Below, piece after piece: positions 51,165 to 60,100 of a stretch of DNA of 64,000 nt; the stretch's first letter is position 1, and the number at the start of each line of letters is the position of its first letter. Origin of the DNA: CAZGXI01 sp964529715. Its GTDB lineage: Bacteria; Chloroflexota; Anaerolineae; Aggregatilineales; Ch27. The notes beneath the pieces are model-generated. The model was not told the origin of the DNA and made no database searches. It saw only the letters and a program-made list of their open reading frames with translations. The stretch spans positions 29,371-93,370 of the forward strand of contig CAZGXI010000018.1 in assembly GCA_964529715.1 (NCBI GenBank), in the 5' to 3' direction. The translations under genes were made by a program, and so were the position numbers.

Positions 51165-51192
51165 GTAGGGGCGCAGCATGCTGCGCCCCTAC
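51165..51192. repeat. Perfect 28-nt palindrome between Gfo/Idh and ThuA genes
   Basis: GTAGGGGCGCAGCA and its exact complement TGCTGCGCCCCTAC. This is the most regular intergenic member of the family. Confidence 0.85.
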
Positions 51193-51228
51193 CGAACGTT
51201 TCTAAGATTCCCTTAGGAGAGAAGAGCA

Positions 51229-51960
51229 ATGGTCGCCTTACCGCGTGTGACCGTGTGGAATGAGTTCCGGCATGAGCAAAGCCATGAGGATGTGCGCAGG
51301 GTCTACCCCGACGGTATCCACGAGGCGCTGGCGGCGCCGCTGCGGGCGGCGGGCCTGTCTGTGAGAACCGCCACCCTCGACGAACCGGAACATGGCCTGA
51401 CCGAAGCCGTGCTGGCCGCAACCGATGTGCTGCTGTGGTGGGGGCACATGGCGCACGATGAGGTCCAGGATGCGGTGGTGGATCGTGTGCAGGCGCGTGT
51501 GTTGGAGGGCATGGGGCTGATTGTGCTGCACAGCGGACACTTCTCCAAAATTTTCCGGCGCCTGATGGGTACCACCTGCAACCTCAAGTGGCGCGAGATC
51601 GGGGAGCGCGAGCGCATCTGGGTGATCGAGCCGGGACATCCCATCGCGGAAGGACTGCCGGAATACTTCGAGATCAAGCCGGAGGAGATGTACGGCGAGC
51701 ACTTCGGCGTCCCCGCGCCGGACACGCTGGTGTTCGTGAGCTGGTTTGAGGGCGGGGAGGTGTTCCGCAGCGGGTGCTGCTATCACCGGGGCAACGGCAA
51801 GATTTTCTACTTCCGCCCCGGCCACGAAACCTATCCTACTTATCACCTGCCGGTCGTGCAGCGCGTGATCCTGAACGCGGTGGGGTGGGCGGCGCCTTCT
51901 GGCGGCCCGGCGGTGCAATACGGCCACTATCCTGAGCCGCTGGAAAAGGTGGAGGCGTAA
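51229..51960 (+). CDS. ThuA-like (trehalose utilisation) domain protein
   Basis: A 243-aa glutamine-amidotransferase-like-fold protein of the ThuA family. Features are the N-terminal VTVWNEFRHEQSHEDVRRVY, TDVLLWWGHMAHDEV, MGLIVLHSGHFSKIFRRLMG and the late GNGKIFYFRPGHETYPTYH. ThuA proteins support disaccharide catabolism together with Gfo/Idh dehydrogenases, consistent with the upstream gene. The start follows TAGGAGAGAAGAGCA. The exact substrate is unknown. Confidence 0.87.
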   Translation: MVALPRVTVWNEFRHEQSHEDVRRVYPDGIHEALAAPLRAAGLSVRTATLDEPEHGLTEAVLAATDVLLWWGHMAHDEVQDAVVDRVQARVLEGMGLIVLHSGHFSKIFRRLMGTTCNLKWREIGERERIWVIEPGHPIAEGLPEYFEIKPEEMYGEHFGVPAPDTLVFVSWFEGGEVFRSGCCYHRGNGKIFYFRPGHETYPTYHLPVVQRVILNAVGWAAPSGGPAVQYGHYPEPLEKVEA

Positions 51961-52126
51961 AGGAGGAAGTGATAGGGGACGATCCTAGCCAGGGTGGAAG
52001 CTATAACGCCGCAGGTAACTTTTGGCTCGTTCAAACTCCAGTGCCAATTGGCCAAGTTGAGTGGCCCATGTTTTCAGAAAGGTCTGAGTCATACAATTCC
52101 GTGAACCTTGTGCAAAAGCCAGGAAT

Positions 52127-52423
52127 ATGCTGATTGCTATCTTAACTTTACTTTTGGGCTTGGTCGGTCCACTGAATGCACAGCCAGCGCCCTTTTCAGA
52201 TTTACTTTCCACTTATCAAGGTCAAGCCACAGAGCCAGATCAAATTCGTGGAGTAAGCTGGAGTCCAGATGGCGTGCCGTTCGAGACCTACACCACGCTC
52301 GATAGCTCCCTGGGCTTCACGGGCGAGTTCACCGACCTCAACGACCTGCTCTTCCTACGCGCGCGGTACTATAGCCCCGCGCTCGGCGTCTTCACCAGCT
52401 GCGATCCCTTCGACGGCAGGTAG
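52127..52423 (+). pseudogene. Chimeric fragment: secreted WD40 N-terminus joined to RHS core
   Basis: A 98-codon ORF joins two unrelated pieces. Residues 1-50 are a signal peptide (MLIAILTLLLGLVGPLNAQP) and the start of a WD40/PD40-type protein (DQIRGVSWSPDG). Residues 52-96 are the RHS-repeat-associated core (LGFTGEFTDLNDLLFLRARY and the following SPALGVF). The ORF then stops where an RHS C-terminal toxin or extension would begin. It is best read as a deletion fusion of two genes, hence debris at the border of the accessory region. The local sequence is more AT-rich than the neighbours. Confidence 0.6.
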
Positions 52424-52476
52424 ATCGATTCGGACACATGCTCTTTAGCGGAAAATGCCGCAAAACTGCGCGACAC

Positions 52477-52506
52477 TTGCAGTACCCCTGTGTTCTTACC
52501 TATAAT
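52477..52506 (+). promoter_or_regulatory. Promoter upstream of the 41-codon ORF/pRiA4b relic
   Basis: TTGCAG (52477-52482), an 18-bp spacer and a perfect TATAAT (52501-52506). The next ATG begins 6 nt after the -10, so the transcript may start at or next to the A of that ATG. Confidence 0.6.
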
Positions 52507-52511
52507 CCCTC

Positions 52512-52637
52512 ATGTACCAGACCTACGACAACCATTCGATGCCCGTCGCTTCCGGCGAGCAAGCCGTCACTGTATTCCTGCGCCCCGGTATGGATACCCG
52601 GCGAGGCTGCACCGCCAAGAAAGGTGCGGTGCCATGA
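52512..52637 (+). CDS. Putative leaderless small ORF
   Basis: A 41-codon ORF, MYQTYDNHSMPVASGEQAVT then VFLRPGMDTRRGC and a short basic tail. There is no SD, but its ATG is at the expected +1 of a TTGCAG-18-TATAAT promoter. Its stop overlaps the next ATG (ATGA) of the pRiA4b-like relic, implying translational coupling. No family is recognised. It could be a real leader peptide or a truncated gene end. Confidence 0.4.
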   Translation: MYQTYDNHSMPVASGEQAVTVFLRPGMDTRRGCTAKKGAVP

Positions 52638-53191
52638 GCAAGGTTCACAAGTCGATTTACCAGCTCAAGATCACATTGCAAGACAGCGAGCCGCCGATCT
52701 GGTGGCAACTGCGGGTGGCAGGTGACACGCCGTTGGGCAGGCTGCATCGCATCCTCCAGGCGGCGATGGGCTGGACGAACTTCCACCTTCATTTGTTCGA
52801 CGTCGGTGGGGTGCTATACACTGTGCCCTTGCCTGACGACGGGCCGGAGATGCAGGACGAGTGGTGGATCGGACTGCATCGTATCGCCTTCCGCGAAAAT
52901 GCCGGGTTCGTCTACGAGTATGGCTTTGGGGACAGCTGGCGTCACCTCATCGTGGTGGAGCACATTCTGCCGCCCGACCCTGCCTGACCGCTGCTGGGGT
53001 GTATCGCGGGCGAGCGGGCCTGCCCGCCTGAGGGCATCGGCGGCATCCGCAGGTAGGGCCTGTTCCTGGAAACGATCCGGGGCCGCAAACACCTGGAACA
53101 CCGGATGTACCTGGCGTGGGTCGGGGGCAAGTTCGATCCTGATCGGTGCGACCTGGACGCGATCAACGCGCGGCTGTGGAAAGTGTGTTGA
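52634..53191 (+). pseudogene. Plasmid pRiA4b ORF-3-like gene with two nonsense codons
   Basis: The first 117 residues match pRiA4b ORF-3-type (IS1096 TnpR-like) proteins: IYQLKITLQDSEPPIWWQL, AMGWTNFHLHLFDVGG and YEYGFGDSWRHLIVVEHILP. TGA at 52985 ends the ORF. In the same frame the family-specific C-terminus continues (CIAGERACPPEGIGG, TAG at 53054, then LEHRMYLAWVGGKFDPDRCD, LDAINARL) to a stop at 53189-53191. The span is an exact multiple of three (186 codons), so only point nonsense changes are seen, plus local divergence near the TAG. Such genes often ride with mobile or defence regions. Confidence 0.75.
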
Positions 53192-53239
53192 GCCGCCGCA
53201 ACTGATGGACCAGGAGGAAAGGTAAAGGATGGTGAAACT

Positions 53240-56200
53240 ATGCCGCTAGAACACGTCAGGCCGGGAGACATTGTCAGCAGTTCGCTGTTTTCCGAACCGG
53301 TGCGCATTCTCCTGCTCACGCCGGTGGGCACGGCCTACAAGTTCACCGGCCAGGGCCTGCGGACCAACCAGGTCATCGAACGCATTCTTTCCGCCGAACA
53401 GCTCGACGCCCTGGAAGTCAGCCCGGCGCAGGAACCGTTCGACGGCGACGCGGCGCGCTTCCGCCTGGGTGTCGAGGCGATGCGTCTGGCGCTGGCCTAC
53501 GAGTACGACCCCTTCTTCACCCTGTCCATCGCCCGCGTGGACCCGCTGCCGCACCAGCTCGAAGCCGTCTACGACTACTTCCTCAAGCTGTCGCGCATTC
53601 GCTTCCTGCTGGCCGACGATCCCGGCGCGGGCAAGACGATCATGGCCGGGCTGCTGGTCAAGGAACTCAAAATCCGGGGGCTGATCCGGCGCACGCTCAT
53701 TGTCACGCCGGCCAACCTGACCTTCCAGTGGCAGCGCGAGATGCTGGACAAGTTCCACGAGCGCTTCGAGATCGTGCGTGGCGACGTGCTGCGGGCCAAC
53801 TACGGTACGAACCCCTGGCAGGAGAAGAGCCAGGTCATCACCTCCGTCTCGTGGGTGTCGCGGGTGGATGACGCCAAAGAGAGCCTGCTGCGCAGCCGGT
53901 GGGACCTGGTCATTGTGGACGAGGCGCACAAGATGAGCGCCTACAGCGCCGACAAGAAGACGCTGGCCTATCAGCTCGGCGAGGCGCTATCGGAGATGAC
54001 CGACCACTACCTGCTGATGACGGCCACCCCGCACAAGGGTGATGCGGAGAACTTCGCCCTGTTCCTGCGCCTGCTGGACCCCGACGTGTACGGCGACGTG
54101 AGCAGCCTGGAAGAGGCCCTGCGCCGCCACGAGGCTCCGTTCTACCTGCGGCGGGTCAAGGAGGCGCTGGTCACGTTTCCCGATCCAGACACCGGCGAGG
54201 TCAAGGCCCTGTTCACCCGGCGCAACGTCCAGACCGCTGAGTTCCAGATCGACGCCGAGGAGATGGACTTCTACGACGCCCTGACGCGCTACGTCGAGGA
54301 CCAGTCGATCAAGGCGGCGATGGATGACTCGGCGCGGGGGCGCGCCCTGGGCTTTACGATGGCGATGCTCCAGCGGCGCTTCGCGTCCAGCGTGTATGCG
54401 GTGCGGCGCAGCCTGGAGCGGATGCGCGACAAGCGCCAGAAAATCCTGGACGACCCGTATGCCTACCGACAGGAGCAGATTGCCCGGAAGATACCTGACG
54501 ACTTCGACGACCTGACGGAAGACGAGCAGCGCGAAATCCTGGACGAACTGGAGCAGGTCGTCGCGTCGGTGGACCCGGCGGCGCTGCGGACGGAAATCAT
54601 CCAGCTGGAGGCGCTGATCGCCCAGGCGCAGCGCCTGGAGACGCGCGAGGTCGAGTCGAAGCTGGTGCGGCTGCGCGGCGTGCTGGACGAGCACGGCGTC
54701 TTCAAGGACCGGCGGATGAAGCTGCTCCTCTTCACCGAGCACAAGGAAACGCTGGACTACCTGGTGAGCAAGCTGCGCGGCTGGGGGCTGACCGTCACCC
54801 AGATTCACGGCGGGATGAAGATCGGGGACCGGAACACGCCCGGCACACGCATCTACGCCGAGCGCGAGTTCCGCGACGACTGCCAGGTGATGGTCGCCAC
54901 CGAGGCGGCGGGCGAGGGCATCAACCTTCAGTTCTGCTGGTTCATGATCAACTACGACATCCCCTGGAACCCCATCCGGCTGGAACAACGCATGGGGCGC
55001 ATCCACCGCTATGGTCAGGAGAAGGACTGCCTGATCGTCAACTTCGTCTCGGTGAGCACGCGCGAAGGGCGGGTGCTGCACAAGCTGCTAGATCGCATCG
55101 CGCAGATCGAGCGCGACCTGGACCCGCAGCAGACGGGCAAGGTGTTCAATGTGCTGGGAGACGTGTTTCCCGCCAACGAGCTGGAGCGGATGCTGCGGCA
55201 GATGTACGCCCGCAACCTGACCGAGGACGTGATCAAGGACCGCATCGTGGAAGAAGTGGACATCGAGCGGTTCCGGCGGATCACCCACTCGACGCTGGAA
55301 GGGCTGGCCCGGCGGGAACTGAACCTGTCGGCCATTGTCGGTAGGACGGCGGAGGCGAAGGAACGGCGGCTGGTGCCGGAGGTGATCGAGGACTTCTTCG
55401 TGCAGGCAGCGCCGGTGGTAGGGCTGCACCTGGAGCAGACGCGCACCGCACACGTGTACCGGGTGGGCAAGGTGCCACGCGGGCTGTTGGCTTACGGCGA
55501 GCAGATGGAACCCCGCTTCGGCAAGCTGGGGCAGGAGTACAAACAGATCGGCTTCGACAAGGCGCTGCTGAGCAAAGACCCGACCCTGGAATGGGTTACG
55601 CCGGGGCACGCGCTGTTCGAGGCCGTGCGGGAGGCTGCCTGGGACGTAGTGCAGAAGGACCTGCGGCGCGGGGCGGTGTTCTTCGACCTGCACCGGGCGG
55701 AACCGGCCCGCCTGGACGTGTTCGTGGCGGCGGTGCGCGATGGGCGGGGCACGCTGCTACACCGGCGGCTGTTCGTCGTGCAGACTGAATTGGACGGCAC
55801 GATGGCGATCCGGCAGCCGACCCTGCTGCTAGACCTGAACCCCGCGCCTGCCCATACCCCCGTGCCCGGCGGCGAGGCCCTGCCGGACCTGGGCCGGGTC
55901 GAGCAGTTCCTGGTGGAGGGAGCACTGGCGGACCTGCTCAAGGAGGTCGGCGGCGAGCGGCAGCGTGAGGTCGAGGCGATCCACACGTACCTGGAAACCA
56001 GCCTCAACGCGCTGATCGACCGCCAGCAGGTGCGCTGCGCCGAGCTGCACCAGCGGTACGGGCAAGGCGATGCCGACCCGCTGCTGGCCGCCAACCTCAA
56101 GCAGATCGAGGACCGGCTGGATGACCTCAACGCCCGGCGGGAACGCCGTCTGGCCGAACTGAAGCAGGAGCGCCACTGCGCCATCGCCGAAATCGGGCGC

Positions 56201-56659
56201 CTGGGGCGGGCGTGGGTGCTGCCGCACCCAGAGCGCGAGGCCGCCGACGTGGCCCCGATGGTCCGTGACGACGAAGTCGAGCGCACGGCGGTAGACGCCG
56301 TGATCGCCTACGAGCAGGCGCGCGGCTGGGTGGTGGAAAGCGTCGAGCGGGACAACAAGGGCTTCGACCTGATCTCGCGCAAGCCGCACCCGCAGGACCC
56401 ACAGACAGCCATCGCCGTGCGGTTCATCGAGGTCAAGGGGCGGGCAGACGTGGGCGAGGTGCTGCTCAGCAAGCACGAGTACGATTCTGCCGTCCGGCTG
56501 AAGGATGACTACTGGCTATACGTGGTCTATCATTGTGCCACGAGGCCAGAGGTTCACCCGATCCAGAACCCGGCGCGGCTCGGCTGGCAGCCCATCGTCA
56601 AGATTGAGCACTACCACATCGGGGCGGATAAAATACGGGCAGCCGAATCGGACCGTTAA
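53240..56659 (+). CDS. SNF2-type helicase with C-terminal DUF3883 nuclease-like domain
   Basis: A 1139-aa superfamily 2 (SNF2/RapA-like) ATPase. After an N-terminal region of about 100 residues (RPGDIVSSSLFSEPVRIL), Walker A is LLADDPGAGKTIMAG near residue 125, followed by LIVTPANLTFQWQREML, the DEAH box VIVDEAHKMSAYSADKK near 227 and LMTATPHKGD. The C-lobe has LLLFTEHKETLDYL, VATEAAGEGINLQFC and RMGRIHRYGQEKDC. Residues about 1020-1130 form a DUF3883-like domain with GFDLIS and RFIEVKGRA, a D...ExK pattern of PD-(D/E)xK nucleases. It is the first gene of a six-gene defence-like operon. Helicases of this type occur in DISARM class 1 and other restriction-like systems. A six-codon ORF at 53229-53249 overlaps its start. 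Confidence 0.88.
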   Translation: MPLEHVRPGDIVSSSLFSEPVRILLLTPVGTAYKFTGQGLRTNQVIERILSAEQLDALEVSPAQEPFDGDAARFRLGVEAMRLALAYEYDPFFTLSIARVDPLPHQLEAVYDYFLKLSRIRFLLADDPGAGKTIMAGLLVKELKIRGLIRRTLIVTPANLTFQWQREMLDKFHERFEIVRGDVLRANYGTNPWQEKSQVITSVSWVSRVDDAKESLLRSRWDLVIVDEAHKMSAYSADKKTLAYQLGEALSEMTDHYLLMTATPHKGDAENFALFLRLLDPDVYGDVSSLEEALRRHEAPFYLRRVKEALVTFPDPDTGEVKALFTRRNVQTAEFQIDAEEMDFYDALTRYVEDQSIKAAMDDSARGRALGFTMAMLQRRFASSVYAVRRSLERMRDKRQKILDDPYAYRQEQIARKIPDDFDDLTEDEQREILDELEQVVASVDPAALRTEIIQLEALIAQAQRLETREVESKLVRLRGVLDEHGVFKDRRMKLLLFTEHKETLDYLVSKLRGWGLTVTQIHGGMKIGDRNTPGTRIYAEREFRDDCQVMVATEAAGEGINLQFCWFMINYDIPWNPIRLEQRMGRIHRYGQEKDCLIVNFVSVSTREGRVLHKLLDRIAQIERDLDPQQTGKVFNVLGDVFPANELERMLRQMYARNLTEDVIKDRIVEEVDIERFRRITHSTLEGLARRELNLSAIVGRTAEAKERRLVPEVIEDFFVQAAPVVGLHLEQTRTAHVYRVGKVPRGLLAYGEQMEPRFGKLGQEYKQIGFDKALLSKDPTLEWVTPGHALFEAVREAAWDVVQKDLRRGAVFFDLHRAEPARLDVFVAAVRDGRGTLLHRRLFVVQTELDGTMAIRQPTLLLDLNPAPAHTPVPGGEALPDLGRVEQFLVEGALADLLKEVGGERQREVEAIHTYLETSLNALIDRQQVRCAELHQRYGQGDADPLLAANLKQIEDRLDDLNARRERRLAELKQERHCAIAEIGRLGRAWVLPHPEREAADVAPMVRDDEVERTAVDAVIAYEQARGWVVESVERDNKGFDLISRKPHPQDPQTAIAVRFIEVKGRADVGEVLLSKHEYDSAVRLKDDYWLYVVYHCATRPEVHPIQNPARLGWQPIVKIEHYHIGADKIRAAESDR

Positions 56660-56676
56660 CCCAACGAGGAAAGACT

Positions 56677-56883
56677 ATGCGACAGGTGATCGTGTACACG
56701 GACGAAAACGGGGAGTGGTGCGCCACCTGCCCCAGTCTGCCCGGCTGCCACAGCCAGGGCGACACACAGGAAGAGGCGCTGGACAACATCAAAGAGGCGA
56801 TCCAGGCGTACATCGAAGCCCTGGAACAGGATAACCTGCCCGTCCCGGCGGACAACACCCAGATTCACCTGGCGCGCGTATGA
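56677..56883 (+). CDS. hicB: HicB-family antitoxin
   Basis: A 68-aa HicB protein with the partial RNase-H-like fold that buries the HicA toxin: VIVYTDENGEWCATCPSLPG, CHSQGDTQEEALDNIKEAIQ and YIEALEQDNLPVP. There is no C-terminal DNA-binding domain, so autoregulation by HicB alone is not evident. The start follows GAGGAAAG. It lies 17 nt after the helicase stop and overlaps hicA by four bases (ATGA), so the pair is translated from the defence operon and in the order antitoxin-toxin. Confidence 0.9.
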   Translation: MRQVIVYTDENGEWCATCPSLPGCHSQGDTQEEALDNIKEAIQAYIEALEQDNLPVPADNTQIHLARV

Positions 56884-57101
56884 CCCGAACGCCGCGCATC
56901 TCTGGCCGGGAATGTGTCCGGGTGCTGGCGAAGGTGGGCTTTTACTTTGTCCGGCAGATCGGCAGCCACATCGTCTTGCGGCGCGACGACCCGTATGCCC
57001 AGGTCGTTGTGCCGAACCACCGCGAACTGCACGCCGGGACGCTGCGGGACATCATCCGCGACGCCGGGCTGACGGTGGAGGAGTTCATCGAACTGCTGTA
57101 A
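56880..57101 (+). CDS. hicA: HicA-family mRNA interferase toxin
   Basis: A 73-aa HicA toxin with a dsRBD-like fold that cuts mRNA. Typical motifs are RISGRECVRVLAKVGFYFVR, QIGSHIVLRR with the catalytic His, and VVVPNHRELHAGTLRDIIRD with DAGLTVEEF. All key residues are present, so it is probably active unless held by HicB. It lies 28 nt before the DUF1156 methyltransferase on the same strand, between two core genes of the defence operon. Confidence 0.92.
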   Translation: MTRTPRISGRECVRVLAKVGFYFVRQIGSHIVLRRDDPYAQVVVPNHRELHAGTLRDIIRDAGLTVEEFIELL

Positions 57102-57129
57102 GACCCATCAACCATCGGAAGGATGCCCA

Positions 57130-60100
57130 GTGAGCGACCCCGCACGTTACCCCAAGCGGCTAATCGAAGTGGACCTGCCTATCAAGCGCATCTCGGCGCA
57201 CGCCCGGCGGGAGAAGTCCATCCGGCACGGGCACATTTCCACGCTGCATATCTGGTGGGCGCGCCGACCGCTGGCCGCCTGCCGGGCGGTGCTGTGCGCG
57301 GCGCTGTGGCCTGACCCCGCCGATCCGCTGTGCCCACAGGCTTTCCGCGATCACGCTGCCGCCCTGATCGGGGCGTTCGCGCGCAAGGCGGCCACCACCG
57401 AGGCGCTGGCGCAACGCTGTTCAGAGGTGTCGCTGGGGCGCTGGGTGGCGCTGGCCCGGCTGGAACGCGAACCCGGCACGCTGGCGCGGCGCTACCAGGA
57501 GATCGCGGCGGGGCAGCCGACCGCGCCGGTGCGCGACATCAGCCTGGACTCGGCCAACCCGGATCACCTGAACGCCCTGCGCTATGCCCTGCTGGACTTC
57601 ATCGCGGACTTCGCTAACTGGGACAACGCCACGCAGCCGGATTACCTCGAAACGGCCCGCGCCCTGACCCAGGCCGCGCACGAGGCATTGGGCGGCGCGC
57701 CGGGCACGCGCCCGCTGGTGGTGGACCCCTTCGCCGGGGGTGGGGCGATCCCGCTGGAGGCGCTGCGCGTGGGGGCAGACGCCTTCGCCAGCGACCTGAA
57801 CCCGGTGGCCGTGCTGCTGAACAAGGTGGTGCTGGAACACATCCCGCGCTATGGGCAGCAGTTGGCCGACGAGGTGCGCAAATGGGGCGCGTGGATCAAG
57901 GAGCAGGCCGAGAAGGAACTGGCCGAATTCTACCCGAAGGACCCCGACGGCGCGACGCCAATCGCCTACCTGTGGGCGCGGACCATCACCTGCGAAGGGC
58001 CGAACTGCGGCGCGGAAGTGCCACTGATGCGCTCCCTGTGGCTGGCGAAGAAGGGCCACCGTTCGGTGGCGCTCAGGATGATCCGTGACGTGGAACGCAG
58101 GCGCGTGGACTTCGAGATCGTCCAGGGCGTGAAGGAAAAGGACGTGCAGGAAGGCACGGTGCGGCGCGGATCGGCGGTGTGCCCGGTGTGCGGCTACACG
58201 ACGCCGGTGGCCTCGGTGCGGCGGCAGTTGAGGGCGCGGCGCGGCGGCGCGGCGGACGCCCGGCTGTTCTGCGTGGTGACGACCCGGCCCGGCGAGCAGG
58301 GGCGCTTTTACCGCCTGCCGACCGAACGCGACCTGGCAGCGGCGCGCAAGGCGGCGGAAGAACTGGGACGGCGCAAGGCCGCGCATACCGGCCCGCTGAG
58401 CCTCGTGCCGGATGAACCATTGCCGCCGCAGGGAACGTTGGGATTCCGCGTGCAGCTTTATGGAATGCTGGAATGGGGCGACCTGTTCACGCCCCGACAG
58501 GCATTAGCCCTCACGACGTTGGCGCGGCTGGTCCGCGAGGTGGGGGAACGGCTGGCGCAGGAGCACGAACCGGGATTGGCGTCGGCGGTGCAGACGGCGT
58601 TGGCGCTGGCAGTGAGCCGTCATGCTGATATTAATGCATCATTAGCCATGTGGCATACAACACGTGAGCTGATAACGCATGTTTTCGGTCGCCAAGCATT
58701 ACCGATTGTATGGGATTTTGCGGAGGCCAATAGTATAGGCAATGCATCTGGGGCTTTTGATGGGGGGGTTGATTGGATTGTCTCTGTTTTACAGAACCAC
58801 TTTGATGGTCATGGACAAACTGATCAAGCGAGCGCGACTAACCATCCCCTTCCCGATGATGCAGTCCAATGTTTTATTACCGATCCGCCATACTACGATG
58901 CTGTACCATATGCTGACCTCTCTGATTTCTTTTATGTATGGCTCAAACGCACCACCGGCGGCCTATACGCCGGTCTGTTTTCGGCTGACCTTACCCCTAA
59001 AGATGACGAGTGCATCGTGGACGAGGTGAAGGGCAAGGACAGGGCTTACTTCGAGCACACGATGGCCCAGGCGATGGCCGAGGGACGGCGCATTCTGAAT
59101 CCGGCAGGCGTCGGCGTGGTGGTATTTGCCCACAAGTCTACCGCCGGGTGGGAAGCCCAGCTTCAGGCGATGGTGGACGCCGGGTGGACGATCACCGGCT
59201 CCTGGCCGATTGATACGGAGATGGGCACGCGCCTGCGCGCTCGTGATTCCGCCGCACTGGCTTCATCCATTCACCTCGTCTGCCGACCCCGTGAAACGCC
59301 CGGCGGCGATCTACATACCGAGGTTGGCGACTGGCGCGACGTGCTGCAAGCCCTTCCCCGGCGCATCCACGAGTGGTTGCCGCGCCTGGCGCGCGAGGGC
59401 GTGGTCGGGGCAGACGCCATCTTCGCCTGCCTCGGCCCGGCGCTGGAAATCTTCTCCCGCTACAGCCGCGTCGAGAAGGCCAGCGGCGAGGCGGTCAGTC
59501 TGCGCGAATACATGGAATACGTGTGGGCTGCCGTCGCCCACGAGGCGCTGGGCATGATCTTCCAGGGGGCCGACGCGACCGGCTTCGAGGAAGACGCCCG
59601 CCTGACGGCCATGTGGCTGTGGACGCTCTTGACAGAGACAGGCGGCGAGAGGCAAGATGCAGGCGAAGACGAAGAGGGGGAGGAAGGCGGCGAGGACGAG
59701 GACCGGGCGTCGGGCAAAGGTGGGGCGGTCGGCGGCTACGTGCTGGAATACGACGCGGCGCGCAAGATCGCGCAGGGCATCGGCGCGCACCTGGAACAGC
59801 TCACCAGGCTGGTCGAGGTCAAGGGCGACAAGGCCCGCCTGCTGCCGGTCCGGGAACGGGCAGCGCGGCTGCTGGGCCGGGACGCCGGGGAGGCTCCGGC
59901 GCGGCGCAAACGCCGGGAATCGGTGCAGCTCAGCTTCCTCGACGCGGCGGACGAGGGCGAGGAGCCGCTTGAGGAATGGGATGTCAATTCTGCGCCGCTG
60001 ACGGCGGAGACGGTGTTGGACCGGCTGCACCAAAGCATGTTGATCTTCGCGGACGGGCGCAGCGAGGCGCTCAAGCGTTTCCTGGTCGAGGAAGGCGCGG

